Of a DNA stretch of 64,000 bases, positions 44,275 to 56,553 are shown in pieces. Positions within the stretch are counted from its first letter, which is position 1; each line of letters starts with the position of its first letter. A program made the translations under genes and the position numbers. The notes beneath the pieces were generated by a model that was given only the letters and a program-made list of their open reading frames with translations, did not search any database and was not told the origin of the DNA. Source of the DNA: Apricaphanius iberus (lineage: Eukaryota; Chordata; Actinopteri; Cyprinodontiformes; Aphaniidae); NCBI GenBank assembly GCA_028564705.1, contig JAPXFQ010000068.1, forward strand, positions 124,001 through 188,000, given 5' to 3'.

Positions 44275-45595
44275 TCGTACTTTAGTATATATAATTTACA
44301 ATTGTTCAAATTCAGACAGTGAGATGTTAAACTGAAAACATTTTTTTTTCAGTGGAATGTAAATTGAAAACGTCAGTGGCAAATCAACATCAGTGAAGGG
44401 GGTGAATATGAATGACCAAGACAAATAAATCCATGTCTTTTATTTCCTTCAGCAGCCACATACACATTTTTATCCCCATTCAAAAGTGTGCTGTTTCTAC
44501 AAAGTATGTAGTGTCATTTGAGTTGAGACCTATAGTTGTCAACTGAATAAAAATGAATGTAATTCATATGTTGAACAGTAGAGCTCATAATTTTTTTTTT
44601 TTCTCTGAGACAGACAACCAGGAGTCGTGCTCTAGTGTCAACATCTCCTCACAGCAGCAGTTGTTTTTGATTTGGCTTGCTGTCCAATCAGTCTTATCAC
44701 TAATGAGGTAGAGTTGACCATCTGTGGCATGGAATCAGCTGGAACAACAATCACTTTGTTCATCTGATGCCAGGTTCCACAACAGTCATTAGTCTGTTTG
44801 TGACAGCAAACCCAGATCCATGTTTTATCCTCTCTTCCACTGGGTACCAACAGTTCTGTCACACACAATTAAGTGACTGTGTTCGTAGCACAATGACATC
44901 AGAAAGTACTATTTTGTTACATTTTTGGCATTTATCTTCCACCTGTCACTACAGATTGTTAGTTGCTGTCTGACTGGAAATACATGGTTTGAAATAGTAT
45001 ACACAGTTGAAACTGGAAGTTAAAATACACCGAATAAAAAGACAACTTTTTTTCCCTCACTGTCCATCAGATCAAACTATTATTTTCAGTTGAATTCATC
45101 AAAATGATTTCTATTTGCTAAATGCCACAATAAAGAGAGACAGCGCATACCAGGTATATCATATTTACAGTATTTATTATAGTTTCAGAATCATGCATTT
45201 CCAATGTGTTGTTGTGTCTTGTGTCTTGGCTCAAATGTGTTTTTCTTTCTCAAGCTTTTTACAATCGTTTGCTGGAGTTCTGGTCTATTTCTCCTGATAA
45301 AACTGGTGAAACTGAGTCAGGTTTGTAGGTGGCCTTACTCAGACACACCTTTTTTTTTCAGATCTGCCCGCTATAGGACTGAGACAACGACTTTGTGATG
45401 ACCACAACAAAACTTTGACTTAATTGTCCCTGAGCCACATTGACTGTATGTTTAGGGTCGTTGTGGGAGAGGACCATTTGCGCCAGAGTTTAACTTCTGC
45501 TTCAATGTTTCTGCACAATGTTCTTAACCGATGTACAATAATTTATGAAATGTAGTTCCCCCTCCTGCAGTAAAACATGATCACAACATAATTCA
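44275..45595. other. Non-coding DNA, no gene seen
   Basis: Chance frames below 80 codons on both strands; a minus frame at 44638-44868 has no recognised motif. Confidence 0.4.
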
Positions 45596-45597
45596 CA

Positions 45598-45612
45598 AAC
45601 ACACACACACAC

Positions 45613-45664
<52 letters not shown>
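45598..45664. repeat. (AC)n-(TA)n compound microsatellite
   Basis: AC at 45598-45613 followed by TA to 45664 with one AATA break near 45620. Confidence 0.96.
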
Positions 45665-45667
<3 letters not shown>

Positions 45668-45669
45668 AA

Positions 45670-46890
45670 ACCATGTCCCTTTCATTTACCCATGCTCCAA
45701 CAGCTTGACCCTGCTGTTCTAAGCCACTAATTTTACAGAATCCTTGGGGTCCATTTGCAAAGTGTAATATTTTTATGGTGTTTTTTGAATTATTTCTTCT
45801 TCCTCTGAGTGGCCCTTTCACCCATGTTAACACATAACATTCTTTATTAAGCTTTAGCCAGCATTTTCACAAGGTGTTTTACTTTTGTCCTGAGCTTGGT
45901 GCACACCACAAAGTTTATTGAAAAAAAAAGAGGCTTGGAGGAACATTCAAACATCTGAATATTTATCTAGAACTGTCACAAAATTTGGAAAGAAACTGGC
46001 TGGGTGAGGCTACCGAGAGGCTGACGGAGAGATTGAAGGAGCCACAAGAACTTAAAAACCCTATTTCTTCAAACTTTTCAAGTTCTAAACACTAAATTAT
46101 TTCTAATTAATGGAAATCTGAAGGCCTAAATAAAATATTGTGCAAACTTTAATTATTTTATCACAAAATTTTGAACAAAATGTTCGGCACTAAAACAATG
46201 CCCAAAAATCACAATATGATATATTTAGGAAATTTGCAACATAATGTGTTAATTATACCAAGTCAAGATCCTGGTGAATAATACACTCCTACTGTCATGC
46301 TTGCCCTTGTTCTATCGCCAGCAGCAAAATCCAAAGAAGCACAGACACCATATACTTTTAATTAAGCTCTCATTTTTTTTGTTTGCCACTAGGTTTACTG
46401 TGCCTGCTCTGTGTTCTTTTTTCTGGATTCACTATCAAATTGAAATTACTGAAAAAAAGCTAGTGAAATGGGTTGACTTGTTTTTTGAAGTAAACTGAGA
46501 GTTGCAGTAATCGAGCCGACTAAAATTAACACATGGATAAGTTTGTCCTGTAGGGACATTATTAGTGTTGGGCTAGTTACCAAATCATGTTACTGTCTCA
46601 ACAATGTAACTACTTGAAGTTACTTTCGGAAAACTATCTTAAATATTTAACACAACTCATAAAACACTAACTTATCAATTTACATTTTACACAAGTGTTA
46701 CACCACAAATTTTGCATTTCAACACTCTTTTATAAAACTTTAAGTCTCAAGTGCCTTTTCATGGCTTCTATCTCATGGTAATGTTTGCTAAATGACATCA
46801 AAAAAAGATACTGAAAGCACTCATCACAATGATGGTTGACAAAGATGAAACTCCTGAGACTGAACAGTGTTTAAACAGTTGGTGAAGAAA
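45670..46890. other. Non-coding DNA, no gene seen
   Basis: No repeat or coding signature recognised. Confidence 0.4.
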
Positions 46891-46894
46891 ACAG

Positions 46895-47440
46895 TGCGAA
46901 TAATGAGGTTGTTGTAATATGGGTTAGTGGAAGCATGTAGATATTAAATAGAAGAGGCCCCAGGATGGAGCCCTGGGGGACACCACATGTGATTCTGTCT
47001 GTTCGGATGGAAAATGGCCTATTGACACAAGAAATTTCCTGTTCTTCAGGTAGGACTCAAATCAGCAAAGTACCTTTACCAGAGAGTCTGACCAAGCTCA
47101 TCTGTCATTCCAGTAATATTATGTGATCAACAGTGTCAAATGCTGCACAGTGGTCAAACAAAATCATCACTGTGGTTCTGCCACAGTGTCTATTTACCCA
47201 GATGTCATTGAAATCTTTGACAAGGGCAGTCTCAGTGTTATAGTGAGCACAGAAACCAGATGGAAAAATAGCTAAGCAGTTAGTCATTGTTAGGAAACTA
47301 TCTAACTGTTGAAACACAGCTTTTTCAACAATCTTGCTGATGTATGGAAGATTAGAGGTGGTACAAATATCTTTACTAAAATGTACCAAAAAACCAAAAC
47401 TAATGAAGATACATGTAAACAGCAGTATTTTATACACTCA
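46895..47440 (-). pseudogene. L2/Maui-like LINE reverse transcriptase fragment
   Basis: On the minus strand a frame (47105-47437) reads SNLPYISKIVEKAVFQQL, then SGFCAHYNTETALVKDFND, and ends with the block LFDHCAAFDTVDHIILLE, which carries the first catalytic Asp (FDTVDH). After a frame break, 46940-47000 codes for CGVPQGSILGPLLFNIYMLP, the next conserved block. The order is correct for a reverse transcriptase palm domain. The YADD block is lost and upstream endonuclease is absent. Confidence 0.85.
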
Positions 47441-47444
47441 TTTA

Positions 47445-49415
47445 TACTGTTTCTCAGCAAAAAAAAGCTGATTTGTGGGTGAGTTGGGCTTTAAATAATT
47501 TAGAGTTGCAACAAGGTTTTTGCATCTTTTTAGTTTTAATTTCCATCAAACTGTTTGATCTGTTTCAGTTAAAATATAGAGGAAAAATTTCACTTTAAAG
47601 ATGGAAAAAGTGTGAAAAGGATTTACAATTGTCTCATTTTTATGGCAGAACCAAACATTGATGTGAACCCTTTTGAGTGCCACTGTGTGAACATAACTTT
47701 GATGTGACTGGGCAAAGTGTTTAATAACATAAATTGCACTTATGTGGTTTTACATCTTACATAAGCACACAAAAATGTTCAGATATGTATAAAGCAACTG
47801 AAATATTACAATTTTAATAAGTAGAAAAATCCTGACCTAAAACTGTTTTTATTTTTCCATTAACAATGTTTAACATAACACCTGCCTTCTAATACAACAT
47901 GTTGGTTCACTAACAAATCTTACAAGGCCTTTTGGGAGCGAGCAGGCAGCAGTGGAATCAAAAGCTGTTGTTTGTTTGGATGGTTAGTTGTAGACTTAAC
48001 AGCTCCGGGCTAACATTCACAAATGTCCCTACCCACTCTATAAGACACTCACGTCCATATGTAAAAAAGTACACACACACATGCACTTACATCAACAATA
48101 TATCTAGCAAATTTACAGCTTGGTGGATCTCTTGATTGTGTTTTCAGCAAAGTCCAATTGGCCTCTTTTCAAAGCGCTGTTGAGCATATTCCCTGTCTGT
48201 GTTTTCTTTATCATCCTATCAGGATATTTCCCCTGATAGCTAGCCTATTGCAAGAGAGAGAGAGAGCGAGAGAGAGAAAAAAAGTATTCAGATAATGAAT
48301 CGACATCTACCTCCTTTTTCACTGTCATACATTTTAGAAACTCCTGCAAGGTCATATCTGCTCTCCTGTCCCACTGTGTGTGCATCAACAGTCATCTAGA
48401 GGATGTTCAATGAATGCAAAAATGTTTTTGGACTTTTTGCAGTGTCACAATGTTCCATTATCCTTCAGTGGAAGTTTTATTCAACAATGAGAGAGATGGT
48501 ATTAGAAGGAGGACAAAGACATATAGACAGATAATTAAGGTTGAGCTGGTTGGGCAGGAGGAATAATCAATACAAATTAGGGAAGTCTGTGTTTTGTGTC
48601 GCTCTAACAGCTTGTTCTAGTTCAATGGGGACAAACTCCAGACTCCCTGGTAGAGCCACAGCCAGATTGATGTTCCAGTTTATTGAGATTTAGCGAGTCT
48701 ACATGGATTTGAGTGGTCCTTTGTGTAGTTTGTCACTTGTCACGATAATGAATAAAAGATGACAGGTTCAGTGCCAACTGTTCTCACTTTGCTGCTCTCA
48801 GCTATAGACAGCCAAACTTCATGACAAGGGCAGCCAAGGGATCTAAATATGACAGCGTTTTTGAGCCAGAATTATCATCAAACAGAGAGAGGCCACACTA
48901 AGAGTGCACCTTCGTGTATCTAAGGACTCCTAAATGTTAGTGTGTCTCAGAAGTACCATGTAACATGTCAGCCCCAAATTAACAGCACAAGCAAGAGAAT
49001 TTTTAAATTATATTGTTAAAGTCTGTACTGGAATTTGAAGTCTTCACCTAGATTAGGATGGCATGATCAGGATCATTTTGACATGTAAGCCAAAAAGCTA
49101 CATTTTTCTCTAACCAGAAAATTATCTGTAACACGTTTGCAATGTGGCCTACAAGGCCTGTGGTAATAGTACTTTCTTTATGCCAGTTTTCCATGAAGGC
49201 CATGTTTGTGGAGTTCATAACTAATAGTTGTCCTACCTGCAAATTCTCCCTCCAAAGCTCCATCTCTGAGCATGGATTGACCAGTGCTTTGTGACCTGTT
49301 CAATGGTTAAAACCTCTAAGGCCTTCACAAATAGCTGTATTTATACAGAAATATGGTTAATTTTTGTTGTTGCTTTTTTCTTGTGTCACACTAAAAGTGT
49401 TTGAATAAAAATTCA
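47445..49415. other. Non-coding DNA with a short GA repeat
   Basis: Contains an imperfect (GA)n at 48252-48277. Otherwise no repeat family or gene recognised. Confidence 0.4.
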
Positions 49416-49419
49416 TGTC

Positions 49420-49880
49420 AGTGTCAGGATTTCCCTGTTCCTGCTCTTCTATTCACAGGCCCTCCCTTACCTGCTGATGAGCTCACTGCTCTCATCTGTG
49501 CTTCTGCTCTTGCTCGCGTCTGACGGCTCCCATCCAAGCTGTTGCTTACATAAACACCTGCTCTGCACTCACTCTGTTGACAATCAGTTGTCGACCACTG
49601 TCACAGCCTTTGAGCGGTCATGTCTGATATCCTAATTATGTACCTGGCCTTTCAGCTTGGCTTCTGACCATCTATTTTCCTTGCTTTCTGACTGTGTTGA
49701 GTGTTTCTCTACATGTGCATTGGACCGCTGCTTCACATACGTGGATATTGATCATAGCCTTGCAGATTTTGGATTTGTTCTACCTCTTTGTCACTCTCTG
49801 TTGCCAACTTGGGCTGCTTACCCAACCACTGAATTAAGGACTACAGATAAAGTGATTATTTTGACTGTCCCATGTTGAAG
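49420..49880 (+). repeat. LTR-like dispersed repeat (GTGTCAGG type)
   Basis: GTGTCAGGATTTCCCTGTTC opens a pyrimidine-rich block with CTTACATAAACACCTGCTCT, TTGACAATCAGTTGTCG and a late ACTACAGATAAAGTG. The layout resembles a common teleost solo repeat with an internal TATA-like box and a late AATAAAG-like signal. Identification is from memory only. Confidence 0.3.
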
Positions 49881-49884
49881 CAAG

Positions 49885-51400
49885 ATCTTTTTAATGGTGA
49901 GTGTATATCAGTGCTGAGGTAGAAAAGTTGTAATTTAAAGGGGCTTCTGTTTTTGTCTTTATCAAACTGACCCTGAAAAGAACCAGCGGACTTGCATCTT
50001 CTTACTTAATGGAATGTTCAAAGTTTTTATAACTTAACACCTGTTTACCTCCCTATGGTTTCACCAGTTTGGGTTTCCGGGGTGTAGAGTTTCCTTTTTT
50101 GTGCAGTCCTGTTGGTGAAAAAATCCCTAGTAAACTAACACTTTTATCTCTTTTACTATCAAAGCTTCAAGTATTGCAGACAATAAAGGTCTGAGCCTCC
50201 GAAGAGGAAAGCCTGGAAAACAATCCCTGCTGGAGTCTGACCTGAAACCGGCCTTTAAGAAGCATCATTGTTCTTGCTTGCACATCCATATAGTTACTGT
50301 CAATAAAAAAAAAAATGTTTAACCTTTACCAAATCTTGTTTTCTGTTTTGATTTAAAAAAATTGAGCAAAAATCTCTTTCCTTTACTTTAAGTATGTTGG
50401 TCTATCCTGTTAAATTCCAAATAAAATTTAGAGGTTGTGGTTTTTATGTGACAAAATGTGCAAATGTTTGATAAAAACTTTTTTGCAGGGGTTGAAAGTT
50501 TAAAGCACTTAACTTACTCTAAGTGGGTATGGGTTTGACCAGAAAAGGGGTGGTAGTTTTGGCTCCGATCCAGCAAACGGAAAGGAAAAAGTTGCAAAGA
50601 CAGAACTAACAAATGAGAAAATATGGGGATTCTGTAAAAGAACTTGGAGAGCAATATCAATTTCTTAAAGTGGACTCAGCATGCTTTTAAATTCTTCATG
50701 TAAATCATTCAGTTGTGGTTTATAAAGAGTGGAACTAAAATTGTAGGTCTGAACTCATTGTAGCTGTACAGGCTCCTCTCCCACCCCTGTTCTGAGGAAT
50801 GTAGATAATAAGTCCTTTTTGTACGGTCTCTTTAGATCCCAGAACCTTCCGCTCCCCCCTCTCAGCCAATCTTGTAGTTTAATAGAGATTTGATAGCCTA
50901 TCATGTATGTCTCCAGCAACTGTCTGACAACTTAATACCTATTCAGTAGAATCTTTTTCAAAAAAAATAATTTTAAGTATTCAATCAAAACAATCTGACC
51001 TGAGAAGTACATATAGAGCAGAAATGAAATGCTTGCACTTATAAGAATACCTGATGCGGTTCCTGCACGGCATGGAATGCAAATGCTCACCTTGTCTGAC
51101 TGCTGCAGAAGTTACTGACATAAGGTTTTGGATTTTGCCTCGGGCAGAATACATTACCCCTAATGGCGGTTTAACTGTTGATCTCCAGGTAGAATCGGTG
51201 CTTAGCTTCCGAACAGGAGACTGCAATCGAGTTAATCACTTAAGACAAAAAGTATTAAAGTGAGGAAACATTTCTCCCATTGAAGCAACGAGAAGTTGAA
51301 GACTCTCAGAATGAGCCGTTTCCTGACCCGTAAACTACCTGAGGAAAGCCTGCAGTAAGCACCAAATGACACCTGTCTCTGGTGCACATCAAGCTCTATG
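49885..51400. other. Non-coding DNA, one uncertain ORF
   Basis: A 69-codon plus frame (51054-51263, MRFLHGMECKCSPCLTAAEV) is open, followed by AAG/GTGAGG-like text. No family was recognised and the other strand is open too. I do not call it a gene. Confidence 0.35.
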
Positions 51401-51403
51401 GAG

Positions 51404-51545
51404 CGTGTCTAAGTGGGCGCACTGGGATGGATAGGCTGATGACCTGTCCAGGGTCGACCCTGCCTCTCGGCCGATAAATGCTTCAGATATGGACCAGACC
51501 CCCCGCGACTCTTCAAGGAGAAGCGGGATACAAAATGGATGGAAT
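51404..51545 (+). mobile_element. RTE-like 3' tail
   Basis: GGCTGATGACCTGTCCAGGG, then CTGCCTCTCGGCCGA, CCCCCCGCGACTC, AGCGGGATACAAAATGGATG. Same family as 5655-5750 (plus) and 26335-26655 (minus). Confidence 0.6.
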
Positions 51546-51825
51546 TTTTTATTTACCTGGACTCTGTGCTTAGAGTTGGAAAAAAAAAATCTGTGCATTT
51601 ACTTCAAGTGGTCAGAGGGAGGTGTGAATACTAATCTGTAAAAATGACGGACAGCCTTCAGATTTTTCCATCATCGTTCTAGAATAAGGGTCAAATATGG
51701 AAAATCTTCGATTTACCCGACCCCTGATGCTATGTTTAGCAATGCATTTGAAAAACCATCCATACAACAAATTTAATGCTACCATAATGAGATGAATAGG
51801 TCTTCAGTTCTAATCAGTTGCTTGC

Positions 51826-51940
51826 CATCATCAGTGTGTGAATGTGTGCGCGAATGGGTGGATGACTGAATGTAGTGTAAAGCGCTTTGGGGTCTGTAGG
51901 GACTGAGTAAAGCGCTATACAAATGCAGGCCATTTACCAT
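51826..51940 (+). mobile_element. SINE tail (L2-like 3' half)
   Basis: GTGTGTGAATGTGTGCGCGA, then GGTGGATGACTGAATGTAG, AAAGCGCTTTGGGG, AAGCGCTATACAAATGCAGG and CCATTTACC. This is the L2-type tail of the SINE whose head is at 14553-14672. The head is missing here. Confidence 0.7.
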
Positions 51941-51944
51941 GACC

Positions 51945-54075
51945 ATTTAATTATATGACACTGATTCACAACAGATGTTCCACACAAGACCCTGAGGTTG
52001 TTACGAAGTGTGGTACTACTATTATCATAACGTGATTGAATGCGTTTAGACCATGTGTTCTCTAAGACTAAAAACTGAAAAATAATATAATTTATGTGAT
52101 GGAACTATTAAAAGGTGTATGTCATTGGAGAGCTAAAATACAGAGCATATAAAACTAACACAAGCAGAAGGTCAGATGGTAATGCAATCAAAACAATGAC
52201 CAAGAGGCAAAAAAATGCCTCATTTTAGCATTATCTGAAGCTTTCACATCACTGTGTCCATCATTTCCATAGTCAGAAGGAAGTGACCACTCAATCAGAC
52301 AAAGTCTTTCAGCACATCCGTCTTGATGCTGGCAGAGGTTACTGAAGCTCTCATCATTTACTCTAACAAAAAGTACATTCCCCACAGATGCGGCTAAACT
52401 ACCATGAAGAATAAAATTTAATAGGGCACTTCACATAGGCTCTGATGCATGGAGATGGTATAGAGAATTCTGTGGGATCCAACAATTGAACATTTCCACT
52501 GTTCCACTTGTACCTTCGGCATTCCTAAATTTGGACAACAAAATTACAGGGAGAAATAAAGATGGCAGATTCACTCAATGTTTAGCTGCAAGTCCATGAC
52601 CTTATTTAGAAGTTCCAGGGCAAGAACTGTGATGTACTAGTTTAAAACAATGTAATAGATAGAGAAATCTAGAAAATATAACCAAAACAGTATACAAAAA
52701 AATGTGCATAACACCTGAGGTGACTAATTAATGCTTTAAAAAAAAAAAAAACATTTTTATAGACTCTAAATGAACAACACACGGCATTTAAGGGGTAAAA
52801 AAGTGGAATTTGCATAGGTCCTCCTTAAAGTTTCGTTTATATATCAGAATTCTGACATTCTGACCTTAGCTAAACATGTTTTGTTCATGTGCATGAAACT
52901 GAATCTTCAACTTCTGTCAGAGTACTTATTTCACCAAACCAAACATCTTTGACACATATAATATTGTGGTATATTAGTGGTATACTAAATATTTCTTAAT
53001 GTAGTAGTTGCACTAATTAACAGTTTGGAATGGTGCAAAAGAAAAGCATAACAGGAGTTTGTGTGATGTCCTTCTCCATATGAGAGCTAAAGTCATTTCA
53101 TTTTCATGGCCTCATGCATACGCACCGTAATTCAAAACACTATACAGTAAAAAGGAAGCACCTCTAAGGAAAATCCTATTAAAAACACAAACAAAAAAGA
53201 AATTACAAACTTATTACAGTAGCAGTAATGAATATATAACGAGTAATAAGCAGACATATAATTTATTACTTATTAAAATGCAAAGAACTGAATAAAAATG
53301 AGCTTCTAAAACAAGCACTGGCGTTTACAGGGTTGTCACATTCAGTCCTGGTTTAAGGGAGTTAACAGTTTCTGCTATATAAGATTTTCATGGATTTCTT
53401 TTGAGAGTTGAGAAAGACAAACTAAAAGCTGACTCTTGTTTAGTTATGGGCCTGGAAACACTGAGCAAATATGTATCTGATGACCTGTAGTAGTTCTTGT
53501 TTTGTTTTTTTTGTCTTTACTTGGCTGCAAAGCAAATTTCCCTACAGGGGCAATAAAGTTGGAATACATAGCATCAGGAAGATTTTTACTGACACCCTTA
53601 AAGTCACAGTAATCAAGACTCCTAAGAGTAGATGCATTCACCAGTTTTTCACTAGTCTTGCTTCGACAAGAATTTATTTAACTAATTTTGACAATTTATT
53701 TGAGACATTAGTAGGCTGATTTAGTAATAGATTTTGGGCTTGTTGTCTAAGAAGCATCTCAAAAACAGAATAAATTATCTAAAATTATTAGAGAATTAAA
53801 TAGCATTTATTATTTAAAAGAATTTATATCAAATTTTAGCTTTGGCTATACCTGAATGTTTTAGGTATTCTATAGAAGGCTGGGAATTTACAAGCTGGTT
53901 TTTGTATGTAATCTGAAGTGTGGTATTGTACATGATTTTTACTTTTATAAACAGTCCAGTGGAAACTAATGAGGATCCAAATAAATGAACCAATATACAG
54001 TCGGTGCAGATGTCGTGAGCACGCAGTGAGTTATGATGTGTCTTTGGGGGAACAAAAAGGGGGAAACCCACATAA
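51945..54075. other. Non-coding DNA, one small repeat
   Basis: Apart from the repeat at 52505-52562 no feature was recognised. Frames are below 85 codons. Confidence 0.4.
52505..52562 (+). repeat. Dispersed repeat, copy 2 (CTTCGGCATTCC family)
   Basis: TTGTACCTTCGGCATTCCTA, then GGACAACAAAAT and GAGAAATAAA match copy 1 at 3928-3990, with the same spacing. GATGGCAGATTC follows here. Confidence 0.6.
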
Positions 54076-54079
54076 CTGT

Positions 54080-54642
54080 CAGGTTTATGGCCATTACCCT
54101 GTCTATGTTTAAGACTAGGCTTAAAATCTTCCTTTTTGATAAAGCTTCTAGTTATACTGACAGGTTATCCGTAGCTATCTCAGTAGTTATGCTGCTATAG
54201 GCTTAGACTGTTGGAGGACAGGCTGAACAATTTTTCTTTACTCTGCTACTTTTCTCTTCTACTACTCTTCAGATGTATTTTTTGTTGTTATTTCGGCCAT
54301 TAATCTTGTCTTCTCTGTGGTTTTCTTTCCATAGAAGCTCCACCTGGTCTGGTATCCTCAGCTAGAACGCCCTGCAGGATGGGGAGCATCAATTCAGATG
54401 ACGTGACTGAACATCCTCCCTGTGCTTTCATCAACTTTTTACTTTATTTGCTATAGAAAGTACTCTTACACAACTTCATTTTGTTCTTTTTGTTTCTCTT
54501 CTCAAACCTCCAGACAGTCATTATAGATGGCTCCTGATACCGAACCAGGTTCTGTTGGAGGTTTCTTCCTGTTAAAGTGGAGTTTTTCCTCTCCACTGGT
54601 GCTTTATGCTTGCTCAGTATGAGGAATTGCTGTGTGCATTAA
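54080..54642 (+). mobile_element. L2/Rex-like LINE 3' end with UTR
   Basis: The final coding bit reads TLSMFKTRLKIFLFDKAS, the usual C-terminal FKTRLKT-FLFDKA end of these LINE proteins, followed by a stop. A long 3' UTR follows with TGGTATCCTCAGCTAG, GATGGCTCCTGATACC, GGTTTCTTCCTGTTAAAGTG, TTCCTCTCCACTGGTGC and GCTCAGTATGAGGAATTGC. It is one of the commonest LINE 3' ends in teleosts. The following MITE interrupts or abuts its end. Confidence 0.8.
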
Positions 54643-54826
54643 AGGATTTTTTTTTCAACCTGCATCTTATTTTTAGCATTTATTACATTTTTTTTCTTAC
54701 TCACGCAAGTTTGGAGCAACTTGGAGTCCCTCAGAAGAAGTTTATATCCAGCTGTGATCAGTGTATATCCATAAAAAGGGAGTGGTTGCAGTAGGAGATG
54801 TGCTGTCTTTAAAAAGATATTATATA

Positions 54827-56553
54827 TGGAAGTAAATCTGTGCCATCGGATTTTGAATTAGAATTTTTAGCACCAAATATTTTAACATCCAATTTTTAAC
54901 ACTGAATTTTTTTTGCATCTAAATCAGATTTTGAATTCTAAAAGCCATCAAATTTCTAGCACTGAATTTGTTTGCTTATGACATTTTTTTTTTTTACATT
55001 TTTCAAAAATTCAACATCTCAAAAAAATGTATGTAAAAAATTCAATGTAAAAAATTATCTGTCTAAAAAATTCAGTGTAAAAAAAATTCAACATCTAAAA
55101 AAAATTTAATGTAAGAAAATTCAATGTCAAAAAAATTCAGAGTCAACATCTGGGGTAACAAAGAAGCAGCAATCAATCCCTGTATCAATCATCTAACATC
55201 CAGCTAATCAAGTTACACTCCATTGGTCAAGTGATGCCAAAACAGGAAGGTGGTGAAGTTCAAGTAAGCTCCGGTCAGCGCTCAATTCACGAGTATCTTA
55301 ATCATCAGTAAGTATTTGCAGTTACTGCCTTCCTTCCTAGCCTCTGATTGGATATAACTTCTCTCCCATGATTGGCTATTTCTTTTAGGGACTAGTCCAA
55401 CCTTTTCTTGGCTCTGATTGGCTACAAGAATTGGCAGCCATCCCAGATTTACAGCTTATTTGTATTCTAGCAGCCACGGCTACCTGAGCTGATAGCTGTA
55501 CAACCTGCAGCTGTTGCACATCACAAGACACCACTGGGGGAAAGAAAGTCTCTCATCCCATATAAGAGCACACACTGATAAGAGTGCCACATATACTTTT
55601 TTGGGTTCTGTTGGTGGAAGGACTAATAATTCAAAAACAACCTCCACCAAATTGCTGTGACGTTTTGTAGTTGCTTGAGAGACTTTCTAGCCAATTAGAG
55701 GCAATAACAGGCGGGACTAGCCCCTAAAAGGAAGCCAATCATGCAAGAAATTTTCTATTCAATCAGAGGCGAGGAAGGAACTGCCAATACTTCGTGATTA
55801 TTGAGATATTTGTGACTGGAGCACTGATCAGAGCTTACTTGAACTTCACCGCTTTCCTGTTTTGATGTCACATGGCCAATGGTGCATAATTTGATTGGCT
55901 GGATGGTGGATGATTTGATACAGGGATCGATTGCCCCAGATGTTGACTCTGAATATTTTTGCACTGAATATTTTAAGACATCAATTTTTTTTTACATTGA
56001 ATTATTTGAGATGTTGAATTTTTTAACACTGCATTTTTTTAGACATCAATTTTTTTTACATTGAATATTTTTACACTGAATTTTTTGAGATGTTGAATTT
56101 TTTTATGACTGAATTTTTTGAAATGTCGAATTTTTTAACACTAAATTTCTTTAGACATCACATTTTTTTACATTGAATTATTTTAGGCATTGGATTTTTT
56201 TACACCGAATTTTTTGGATGTGGATTTTTTTTGCACAGAATTTTTTCAGACATCAAATCTTTTTACATTGAATTTTTTTAGACATTGAATTTTTTTTTAC
56301 ATTGAATTTTTGGAGATGTTGAATTTTTTTACACTGAAATTTTTTTAGACATTGAATTTTTTTTACATTGAATTTTTTGAAACATTGAAAAAAATTTCAA
56401 ACAAAAAAAATCAGTGCAAAAAATTTGATGTCCTTTAAAATTCAAAGTGTGATTTAGATGCAAAAAAAAAAAAATTAGTGTTAAAAATTGGATCTAAAAA
56501 AAACTGGCACTAAAAATTCGAATTCAAAATCCGATGGCACAAATTTACTTCCA
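54827..56553. mobile_element. Foldback-like element, 1.7 kb, nested
   Basis: The left end TGGAAGTAAATCTGTGCCAT and the right end, reverse complement TGGAAGTAAATTTGTGCCAT, start two long inverted arms. The left arm runs 54827 to about 55440 and the right arm about 55690 to 56553. The outer parts are low-complexity (TGAATTTTTT-type units). The inner parts hold CCATTGGTCA, AAAACAGGAAG, TGAAGTTCAAGTAAGCTC and CTGATTGG words. ATTATAT occurs at both junctions (54819-54825 and 56556-56562) and the host MITE reads straight across, so this is probably the target duplication. No coding sequence. Confidence 0.85.
55940..56400. repeat. Degenerate minisatellite in the right foldback arm
   Basis: About a dozen imperfect units of the type TTTTTTACACTGAATTTTTT with GAGATGTTGAA or GACATTGAA linkers. 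The equivalent region of the left arm (54870-55150) has fewer units, so the arms are unequal in length. Confidence 0.8.

Noticed and set aside
51054..51263. 69-codon Cys-containing ORF considered as a host exon
   Set aside because: No family recognised, the minus strand is equally open, and no partner exons were found nearby.
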